A stretch of DNA of 64,000 nt from Collinsella aerofaciens (GTDB lineage Bacteria; Actinomycetota; Coriobacteriia; Coriobacteriales; Coriobacteriaceae). Both the position numbers and the translations under genes were made by a program. The notes beneath the pieces are model-generated. The model was not told the DNA's origin and did no database searches. It saw only the letters and a program-made list of their open reading frames with translations. Shown in pieces: positions 35,147 to 41,788 of this stretch; the first letter of the stretch is position 1, and each line of letters opens with the position of its first letter. Where the stretch lies: contig NZ_JAHONA010000002.1 in the NCBI RefSeq assembly GCF_019131995.1, forward strand, positions 98,928-162,927. The letters are read 5' to 3'.

Positions 35147-35152
35147 TATAAT
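35147..35152 (+). promoter_or_regulatory. -10 box of the YtxH-family gene
   Basis: Perfect TATAAT, 52 bp before the start codon at 35204. No clear -35 box is visible. Confidence 0.5.
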
Positions 35153-35203
35153 GGACAGCATTCAAACGGTGGGCACCGACGTGCCCGCAGGAGAGGAATG
35201 ATC

Positions 35204-35593
35204 ATGGGTAAGACTTTCAGCTTTGTCTCCGGCGCACTTTTTGGTGCCGCTGCCGGCGCTATTGTCGGCGTTGCTCTGGCCCCGCGCTCGGGCGCCGAGA
35301 CCCGCGCCATGGCTGCCGATATCGCCAACGACGCCTGGGACAATATGCGCGACACCTACGAGCACAGCGCCGAGGAGGCCCGTGCTGCGGTGAATGACTT
35401 TGGCCCGATGGTCGACGCCAAGACCGACGACCTGCGCGCCAAGGTCGACCTGGCCCGCGAGCGCATGGACCAGCTGCGCGAGCAGCTCAACGACGCCATT
35501 TCGGGCGGCAACGTGACGCCTGCTGCCGACGTCGTGGTCGAGAACGCCGTCGAGGCTGATACCGAGGCTGCGGAGCCCTCGACCGAGGCATAA
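35204..35593 (+). CDS. YtxH-domain protein
   Basis: 129 residues. A short N-terminal glycine-rich membrane segment, FVSGALFGAAAGAIVGVALAP, followed by RSGAETR, is the YtxH signature; the rest is an amphipathic helix predicted as coiled coil, and a Glu-rich tail. In Firmicutes such proteins respond to general stress, but the function is unknown. GGAGAGG lies 7 bases before ATG 35204; ATG 35198 is too close to it. The stop overlaps the next start in TAATG. Confidence 0.82.
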   Translation: MGKTFSFVSGALFGAAAGAIVGVALAPRSGAETRAMAADIANDAWDNMRDTYEHSAEEARAAVNDFGPMVDAKTDDLRAKVDLARERMDQLREQLNDAISGGNVTPAADVVVENAVEADTEAAEPSTEA

Positions 35594-36348
35594 TGCGCGC
35601 CGGGGATTTTGTCGGCGCCAAGATCTATCGCAAGCCTACCGAGGACAAGCGCACCAAAAAGGACGGCACGCCGCGCAGCCCTAAAAAGCTCGGAAAGATT
35701 CACTTTCCGGTCTTTACCCCGGGCGGTACGCGCGTGGTCGGCTTTATGGTCCGCCAGTCCGATATCGCGGGTATGATCGAGCGCCCCGACCGATTCGTAG
35801 CGCTCGACGCCATTGGTGTCTACGAGGGCGCCATTGCGGTCGATGACGTCAAGGACACGTACGATGCCGCCGCCGCTAAGCGCCTCGACATCAACCTGGA
35901 CGATTGCATCATCTGGGTCGGTATGGACGTGCGCACGGAATCGGGCGACGTCGTGGGCTATTGCTCGGATGTGGAGTTCAAGCCGCGTTCGGGCATCGTG
36001 CAGGCATTCTATGTGACCGCCGGTGCTGCTTCGAGTGTTTTGGTCGGTGACACGCAGGTGCCGCCGACGATGCTGCGCGGTTATGCGGACGGCGCAATGA
36101 TCGTTTCGGACGAGGTCAAGTCGCTCGGGTATTCGGGCGGTGCGGCTGCCAAGGCCGCCGAGGCCAGCGTCGTGGTGGGCGACAAGGTCAAAAAGGGCGC
36201 CAAGGTGCTCGACGACAAGGGATCGGTTGCCGTGGACAAGGGCAGTCGCGCACTGGGCAAGCAGCTCGGCAAGACGCGCGGCATGTTCAAGGCCTTTAAG
36301 GACGAATACCAAAAGGCGAGCGGAGGCTCGTCAAAAGCTACAAAATAG
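35593..36348 (+). CDS. PRC-barrel-like conserved hypothetical protein
   Basis: 251 residues, soluble. The N-terminal half has two PRC-barrel-like segments (GKIHFPVFTPGGTRVVGFMVR and VGMDVRTESGDVVGYCSDVEF). The C-terminal 65 residues are Lys/Ala/Gly-rich, helical and basic (GDKVKKGAKVLDDKG). The start overlaps the YtxH stop codon, so the two are coupled and probably act at the same place on the envelope. PRC barrels also appear at the N terminus of the MgtE protein encoded at 38156. Confidence 0.65.
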   Translation: MRAGDFVGAKIYRKPTEDKRTKKDGTPRSPKKLGKIHFPVFTPGGTRVVGFMVRQSDIAGMIERPDRFVALDAIGVYEGAIAVDDVKDTYDAAAAKRLDINLDDCIIWVGMDVRTESGDVVGYCSDVEFKPRSGIVQAFYVTAGAASSVLVGDTQVPPTMLRGYADGAMIVSDEVKSLGYSGGAAAKAAEASVVVGDKVKKGAKVLDDKGSVAVDKGSRALGKQLGKTRGMFKAFKDEYQKASGGSSKATK

Positions 36349-36369
36349 CGACGTACCAAATGATGGGAG

Positions 36370-36404
36370 GCAAGCCGGAGACCTGTTGCTCCGGCTTGCT
36401 GTGT
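36370..36404 (+). terminator. Terminator after the PRC-barrel gene
   Basis: 11-bp stem GCAAGCCGGAG (36370-36380) with its complement (36389-36399), then TGTGTTT. Confidence 0.65.
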
Positions 36405-36420
36405 TTATGGGGGAGGGCAC

Positions 36421-37827
36421 ATGCGCCAAAACGGATCCAACTTAAACGGGCGTTCGGGTGCGCGTCCGACGGCGCGCCGCGACCTGGGGCAGCTGCCCAG
36501 CGGTCAGCGCAAGCGTCACCGTAAGCCCGGCGCGATGTATCTCAACCATAGCCGCGGCTTTAGCGACCGCAGCGCTCGCATCGGCAACAGCCGTACGCCC
36601 CGTCGTTCGTCTCGCCTGCCCTATGCGCTCATTGCCGTGGGTTGTGCGCTCGTGCTGTTTATCGCTGCCGTCGTGGGCTACGTCAACCGCAGTGTGGACG
36701 TGGAGCTCAACGGCCAGAAGACCGCGGTGCGCGTGGGCTCTACGCTGCAGAATCTCATCGACGAACAGGATTTGACTGACACCTACGATGCAGGCGACCT
36801 GCTGGCCGTCGATGACAGCGTGCTCAAGCGCCATGGGGGCGAAAAGCTGTCGGTGAAGGTCGACGGCAAGCGCGTGAAGCAAGGCAAATGGGATAGCCGC
36901 GAACTTGAGGGCGGCGAGAAGGTGACGGTCAAGGATGGCCGTAACACCTACGAGAAGCACGAGGTTCAGGCTACGGTTATCGAGCCCAAGCTCAAGGTCG
37001 AGGGCACGGGCGCTATCGAGTATGTGCAGACATGGGGTGTCCAGGGCCGATCCGAGGTGTGGGTTGGTGAGCAGTCAGGCAAGACGCAAGACCGCGGCGA
37101 GGTTGTGCCCGCCACCGATTGCGTTGTTGCGTGCGCCAGCGTGGCGCCCAAGGGCAACAAAAAGTACGTGGCACTGACGTTTGACGAGGGTCCGAGCGGC
37201 GCCACCAAACAGATCTTGCAGGTGCTCAAGGAAAAGGGCGTCACCGCGACGTTCTTCCTTTCGGGCGATGCGGCCGAGGCCTCGCCTGCCACGGCCAAGG
37301 CGATTGTCGACGCCGGGTGCGAGATCGGATCCAACAGCTACAGCGACGATTCGCTCAAGGGTCAGGACCGTGAGGCGGTACGCGAACAGATCACGAAAGG
37401 CACCGATGCGATTAAGTCGGCGACCGGCGTGAAGACGATGCTGCTGCGTGCTCCCTATGCTGCCTTTGACGAACAAAACTGGATTGATGCGATGGACCTG
37501 GTCTCCGCCGTGGTCTCGTGGAATATTGACTCGGGCGACTGGCTGCTCAACGGTGCCGACGAGCAGGTCTCGACGGTGCTCGATTCGGTGACGCCGGGCA
37601 ATATCGTGCTGCTCACCGATAGAGACGAATGCGCCGAGCAGACGCTCGAGGCGCTGCCGCAGATTATCGACGGCCTCATTGCCGACGGCTACAAGATCGT
37701 GACGCTCAGCGACCTGGTCAAGACGGACACGTCGCTGAGCAAAAAGCTCACCTCGCTGACGAAGGTCACCATGCCCAAGGACGCCGTGTTCCCCCAACTT
37801 GCCGAGGACGACGACACCACAGAGTAG
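36421..37827 (+). CDS. Polysaccharide-deacetylase-fold protein with degenerate metal site
   Basis: 468 residues. A basic N terminus, a membrane helix (about 67-88), a DUF348/G5-like stalk (92-185) and a NodB-type domain from about 245. The domain shows TFDEGP (253-258, normally TFDDGP), TFFLSG, RAPYAAFDE and DSGDW. The zinc-binding H-S/T-x-x-H motif is changed: aligned to IGNHTYSH the protein has IGSNSYSD, so both histidines are lost (Asn305, Asp309); the late active-site histidine is also absent (LLTDRDE). It is probably inactive as a deacetylase, or uses another chemistry. It faces the cell wall. Confidence 0.85.
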   Translation: MRQNGSNLNGRSGARPTARRDLGQLPSGQRKRHRKPGAMYLNHSRGFSDRSARIGNSRTPRRSSRLPYALIAVGCALVLFIAAVVGYVNRSVDVELNGQKTAVRVGSTLQNLIDEQDLTDTYDAGDLLAVDDSVLKRHGGEKLSVKVDGKRVKQGKWDSRELEGGEKVTVKDGRNTYEKHEVQATVIEPKLKVEGTGAIEYVQTWGVQGRSEVWVGEQSGKTQDRGEVVPATDCVVACASVAPKGNKKYVALTFDEGPSGATKQILQVLKEKGVTATFFLSGDAAEASPATAKAIVDAGCEIGSNSYSDDSLKGQDREAVREQITKGTDAIKSATGVKTMLLRAPYAAFDEQNWIDAMDLVSAVVSWNIDSGDWLLNGADEQVSTVLDSVTPGNIVLLTDRDECAEQTLEALPQIIDGLIADGYKIVTLSDLVKTDTSLSKKLTSLTKVTMPKDAVFPQLAEDDDTTE

Positions 37828-37834
37828 TCATTGG

Positions 37835-37861
37835 GTAGTCGTTTAAGAACGTCCCCAACGG
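37835..37861. repeat. REP-like repeat, partial
   Basis: GTAGTCGTTTAAGAACGTCC is the same repeat as at 25927 and 29439, shortened at the right end. Confidence 0.65.
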
Positions 37862-37941
37862 CTATGTCACGGATGCGTCAGCGTTTGGTATGCCTGCAAT
37901 GTGCAGCGCATAAATTCGATGCCGCAGGGCGATGCTGATGC

Positions 37942-38135
37942 TATAGTTACTGCGGTTAATGAGGGTCAAGAGAAAGGTTACAGGTGAAATCCAAACCTCG
38001 ACCATACAGTCGATGACCCCATGCAGGTGCTTTTTGCGCATGCACGGGGTGTAAGCGTCGAGCGGCGTGCCGCCCGCGCATGCGTATACATATCCAGAAG
38101 CCCCCGGACGCCGCACGCGCGGCCACGTCCGGAGG
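37942..38135 (+). promoter_or_regulatory. Structured 5' leader of mgtE, possible metal-sensing switch
   Basis: TATAGT (37942-37947) may be the -10 box. The leader then folds as a three-way junction: GGGTCA (37963) with TGACCC (38014), AGGTT (37975) with AACCT (37994), CGAC (37999) with GTCG (38009). ACCCC (38016-38020) can instead pair with GGGGT (38046-38050) in a second hairpin, which breaks the junction. A third hairpin (38104-38132) covers part of GGAGG at 38131-38135. It does not match the M-box consensus as I know it. Confidence 0.5.
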
Positions 38136-38139
38136 AATT

Positions 38140-38172
38140 ATGATGGGGAGCACCATTGAATTATCTGAGTGA
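38140..38172 (+). CDS. Ten-codon reading frame overlapping the mgtE start
   Basis: ATGATGGGGAGCACC begins a frame that encodes MMGSTIELSE and stops at 38172, behind a good GGAGG at 38131-38135. It overlaps the TTG start of mgtE (38156) in another frame. It could be a leader whose translation opens the mgtE start; it may also be chance. Confidence 0.3.
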   Translation: MMGSTIELSE

Positions 38173-40000
38173 GATGCTCAAATTGCCGGTCTTGGACGTC
38201 GACGGCGAAAAGCTCGGCGTGGTCAACGATTTTGGTATTGCTACCGGCGAAGTTTTTCCGCACGTGACGTCGCTCGCGTTCCGCGGACCCGGCAAGACGC
38301 CGTTTATGATCAGCTGGCGCAAATGGGTCGACCGTATCGACGAGACGGGTGTACACCTTAAGACGTCGGCCACCGAAATCCGTTTTTCGTACCTGCAGCC
38401 GACCGAACTCCTGCTCGCCCGCGACGTGCTCAACAAGCAGATTGTCGACACGCAGGGCATGAAGGTCGTGCGCGTCAACGACATCAAGTTTTCCATGTCG
38501 GGCGAAAATCAGCTGCGCCTGCTGGGCGCCGAGGTCGGTGCCCGCGGTCTGCTACGCGCCATCAGCCCCGCGCTCGAGCATATCGTCGAAGGCTTTATGA
38601 AGCACCTGGGCAAGCCGCTCAGTGAGGACATCATCGCTTGGTCCTACATGGACCTGCTCGACCGCTCGACCAAGAACATTCAACTCTCGGTGTCGCACAA
38701 GACGCTCGGCGAGCTGCACCCTGCCGACATCGCCGACATTATCGAGCAGCTCGACCCGCGCCTACGTGCGCAGGTGTTCGCGCAGCTCGATACGGCACAG
38801 GCCGCCGAGGCCATCTCGGAGTTCGATGACGACGAGCTCATGACCGAGATGCTCGAGGGCCTGTCCGATACCGACGCATCGTCGATGCTGGCCATGATGG
38901 ACCCGGACGACGCTGCCGACCTGATCGACGAGCTCGATTATGAGAAGGCTGAGAAGCTCCTGCGCCTGATGGGCGTCAAGGAGGAGAAGGCGATTCGTAA
39001 TCTGTTGGGCTACGAGGACAACACCGCCGGCCGCATCATGACCTCGGAGTTTGTCTCGCTGCCCGCCACGGCGACGGTCGGCGACGCCATCGAGGCGATT
39101 CGCAAGCTCGACGAGGACTTTGAGAGCGTCTATTACGTCTATACCGAGGACCCGAGCGGCATGCTGACGGGCGTGCTTTCGCTGCGCACGCTGATCGTAG
39201 CCGACCGCGACGCCACGCTGGGCCAGCTCGCCTATCGCGATCTGGTCTACGTGTCACCCGGCGAGGACCAGGAAGACGTGACGGACGAGATGACCAAGTA
39301 CGACCTGGTTGCCATCCCTGTCTGCGACGAGAACCGTCATATCCTGGGTATCGTAACCTTTGACGACGCCATGGACGTTATCGCCGAGGAGCACCAGGAG
39401 GACCTGCAGATCGCAGGCGTCGGCTCGGGCGATAGCGCGTCCGACGACTCGACGAATGTGCTCAGCTGGTTTGTGCATCGCCAGTACTGGGTTGTCGTGT
39501 GGGGCATTGCCTCGTGCATCATGGCAACGGTGCTGGGGACGGCGCTCGGCTCCGCGCATCTGGTGGTGTTCCCCATGTGCGCCATGCCGCTCGTGCTGCT
39601 GGCGGCCTCGCGCATGGTGTCGTTCGTCAAGAACTACTTCCTGGAGTATGACGGTCACGACGACGAGCCCAAGCCGTATCTGGGGTTCTTTTTCCAGAGC
39701 ACGGGCATGGGCCTGATTCTGTCACTCGTGACCTACCTGTGCGCTCAGCTGGTGCGCACCGCCGCGTTCCCCGATGCGCCCATGTTTGAGGAACAACTCT
39801 TTACCGGGTGCTTTAATATCGCTGCCATCATTTGCCTGGTTGGCAACATGAGCGCCGTGATTTACCTGATGGTGCTGTTCTGGCGTGACGAGCATGACCT
39901 CAACACGTCGGGCACCGCCATGAACGTTATTGCCGTCATGATCTCGTGCGTAGCGTACTGCGCCGCTGCGGTGTTGCTCACCATGTCGGTCATGGGTTAG
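38156..40000 (+). CDS. mgtE: Magnesium transporter MgtE, with N-terminal PRC-barrel-like region
   Basis: 614 residues, longer than the usual 450. Residues 1-165 form an extra PRC-barrel-like part (LKLPVLDVDGEKLGVVNDFG; VLNKQIVDTQGMKVVRVNDI). Then come MgtE_N (about 180-300, ELHPADIADIIEQLDP), two CBS domains (about 300-430) and five membrane helices (about 445-614). In MgtE the cytoplasmic domains bind Mg2+ and close the channel when Mg2+ is plentiful. The start codon is TTG with GGGGAG 5 bases upstream. A structured leader precedes it. The Nramp-like gene follows after 8 bp. Confidence 0.9.
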   Translation: MNYLSEMLKLPVLDVDGEKLGVVNDFGIATGEVFPHVTSLAFRGPGKTPFMISWRKWVDRIDETGVHLKTSATEIRFSYLQPTELLLARDVLNKQIVDTQGMKVVRVNDIKFSMSGENQLRLLGAEVGARGLLRAISPALEHIVEGFMKHLGKPLSEDIIAWSYMDLLDRSTKNIQLSVSHKTLGELHPADIADIIEQLDPRLRAQVFAQLDTAQAAEAISEFDDDELMTEMLEGLSDTDASSMLAMMDPDDAADLIDELDYEKAEKLLRLMGVKEEKAIRNLLGYEDNTAGRIMTSEFVSLPATATVGDAIEAIRKLDEDFESVYYVYTEDPSGMLTGVLSLRTLIVADRDATLGQLAYRDLVYVSPGEDQEDVTDEMTKYDLVAIPVCDENRHILGIVTFDDAMDVIAEEHQEDLQIAGVGSGDSASDDSTNVLSWFVHRQYWVVVWGIASCIMATVLGTALGSAHLVVFPMCAMPLVLLAASRMVSFVKNYFLEYDGHDDEPKPYLGFFFQSTGMGLILSLVTYLCAQLVRTAAFPDAPMFEEQLFTGCFNIAAIICLVGNMSAVIYLMVLFWRDEHDLNTSGTAMNVIAVMISCVAYCAAAVLLTMSVMG

Positions 40001-40008
40001 GTGGTCGC

Positions 40009-41271
40009 GTGCAAAATACCAAGCAAAAGTCGGGCACCAAGCAAAAGTTGACCATCGCGGCCATCTTTGGCGCTATGGGTCCCGGTCTGCTGGCGGCGCT
40101 TTCGGGCAATGACGCCGGCGGCATTGCAACGTATTCCAGCGCGGGCGCCAGCTATGGCTACAAGATGCTCTGGATGCTTCCCGTCATGACTGTGCTGCTC
40201 ATCGTGACGCAGGAGACCGCGGCACGCTGCGGCTGCGTCACGGGCAAGGGCCTGGCATCGCTCATTCGCGAGCGCTTTGGCGTGCGCAAGAGTGTACTTG
40301 CTATGGCGGCGCTGTTGATCGCCAACACAGCCGTGACCATTTCGGAGTTTGCGGGTATTGCGAGCGGCCTCGCCCTCTTTGGCGTGCCGGCGAGCATCTC
40401 GGTGCCGTTGGTGGCGCTGCTGGTGTGGATGCTTACCATGTCGGGTAGTTTCCAGCGCATCGAGAAGATTCTACTGCTGGTGAGCTGCGTGTTCGTGACC
40501 TATATTGTCGCCGCGTTTATGGCTGGCCCCAACTGGGGTGAGGTCGCGGTCGACCTGGTCGTGCCTAACATTCAAAATGACCCCAGCTACGTGTCGCTCG
40601 TGGTCGCAACGATCGGTACCACCATCGCGCCGTGGATGATTTTCTTGGCGCAGAACAACGTGGTCGATAAGAACGCGGGCGAGGACGATATCGTGCTGCA
40701 GCGCATCGATACCGTGAGCGGCTCGCTTGCCGCCGATGTCATTGCCGGCTTTATTATCATCACGACCGGTACGGTGTTGTTCCCGGCGGGTATTCAGATT
40801 AGCGATGCTGCCGATGCCGCCCGCGCGTTGGAGCCTATTGCGGGTCAGTGGTCCACGGTACTGTTTGCCTCGGGCCTGGTCGCGGCGAGCTTCTTGGCCG
40901 CCTGCGTGCTGCCGGGCGTTACGTCGAGCGCTATCTGCGAGGCATTTGGCTGGGAGCGCGGTGCCGACCGCAGCTGGGACGAGGCCCCGGTTTACCGCGG
41001 CATCATTACGGCCATCATCGGTATCTCTGCCGTGCTGGTGCTTATGCCCGGCGTCGATCTGTTCCAGATTATGATGACCTCGCAGGTCATCAATGGCGTG
41101 CTACTGCCCGTGGTTCTGGTGTTCCAGGTGGTTATCGCCGCCGACCGTCACATCATGGGTGCCAACCGCAATGGCCGCGTGTGGAACGTGCTCACTTGGG
41201 CGACTATCGCCGTGATTACGGTGCTCACGGTCGTCATGTTTGTTCTGCAGGCGATGGGCTACAGCGCTTAA
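40009..41271 (+). CDS. Nramp-family divalent metal transporter
   Basis: 420 residues, 11 membrane helices. The helix-1 metal-binding motif reads GNDAGGIATYSSAGASYGY rather than the DPGN of manganese/iron Nramp, and helix 6 has GTTIAPWMIFLAQNN without the A-x-x-M-P-H motif that gives preference for soft metals. Related proteins without this Met have been shown to move Mg2+, so the metal here is open. Start is GTG 40009 with AGGTGG 4 bases upstream, 8 bp after mgtE; the two look like one operon. Confidence 0.85.
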   Translation: MQNTKQKSGTKQKLTIAAIFGAMGPGLLAALSGNDAGGIATYSSAGASYGYKMLWMLPVMTVLLIVTQETAARCGCVTGKGLASLIRERFGVRKSVLAMAALLIANTAVTISEFAGIASGLALFGVPASISVPLVALLVWMLTMSGSFQRIEKILLLVSCVFVTYIVAAFMAGPNWGEVAVDLVVPNIQNDPSYVSLVVATIGTTIAPWMIFLAQNNVVDKNAGEDDIVLQRIDTVSGSLAADVIAGFIIITTGTVLFPAGIQISDAADAARALEPIAGQWSTVLFASGLVAASFLAACVLPGVTSSAICEAFGWERGADRSWDEAPVYRGIITAIIGISAVLVLMPGVDLFQIMMTSQVINGVLLPVVLVFQVVIAADRHIMGANRNGRVWNVLTWATIAVITVLTVVMFVLQAMGYSA

Positions 41272-41289
41272 CGCCCACTTTTGCTTCCG

Positions 41290-41324
41290 AACAGGCCGCA
41301 GCGATGGGCCGCGGCCTGTTTTTT
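41290..41324 (+). terminator. Terminator of the mgtE operon
   Basis: 10-bp stem AACAGGCCGC with its complement (41311-41320), followed by six T. Confidence 0.9.
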
Positions 41325-41355
41325 GTCTGCTATAGGGTGTTAGTTATATAGCAAT

Positions 41356-41580
41356 GGACAAAAAATGCCAAATATGAGTACTGTTGCTAAGTGAATAGCA
41401 TTTACATCCTAAAAGATAATGAACATAGCCTTTAGTATGTTCATTAAAATTGGCTCCAATACGCCTTAAACCAGTCAGGTTGGCTGCTTTAGGGGGTTGT
41501 AGGGGTCGCTCGGACGTCATTTTGGGTGGTTTTGCCTGCTACTAAAATGGTAACAGTACTCATATTTGCCCTTTTTTGCC
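41356..41580. repeat. 225-bp non-coding element with inverted terminal repeats
   Basis: The left end GGACAAAAAATGCCAAATAT continues GAGTACTGTT and is mirrored at the right end (41546-41580) with few mismatches over about 35 bp. The inside is AT-rich, has no gene, and contains a perfect 10-bp inverted repeat AATGAACATA/TATGTTCATT (41419-41446). The form fits a MITE or a dispersed regulatory element. Confidence 0.7.
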
Positions 41581-41727
41581 CACAGACCTTTGAGGGTGCG
41601 GCGAAAAGGGCTTGTTTTGATTGTTTGGGGCAGGCACGAGGCGCGGAAACGATGTCTGGAGCGACGGAGCGGCCTGGAATTCATCCGTAGAGGTCTTCAT
41701 TGGCTGCGCCAGGAGTGTCCCTAACTG

Positions 41728-41765
41728 CCGGAGGGGGTGTCTGCCGTGGCAGACACCCCCTCCGG
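41728..41765 (-). terminator. Strong hairpin after the acyltransferase gene
   Basis: Perfect 18-bp stem (41728-41745 with 41748-41765), 24 bp after the stop codon of the minus-strand gene. Confidence 0.75.
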
Positions 41766-41788
41766 ATGTGGGAAGTTTGCGCTGCAGG

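Noticed and set aside
32794-35355. 853-codon minus-strand frame across CorC-like, hypothetical and YtxH genes
   Set aside because: It spans three well-supported plus-strand genes and their ribosome-binding sites; shadow of GC-rich codons.
37960-38100. M-box or cobalamin riboswitch call for the mgtE leader
   Set aside because: Only short similarities (AGGTGAAATCC); the conserved M-box blocks and the cobalamin B12-box were not found by eye, so no family name is given.
37862-38116. 84-codon minus-strand gene in the mgtE leader
   Set aside because: No ribosome-binding site or domain; the plus strand there forms paired RNA elements in front of mgtE.
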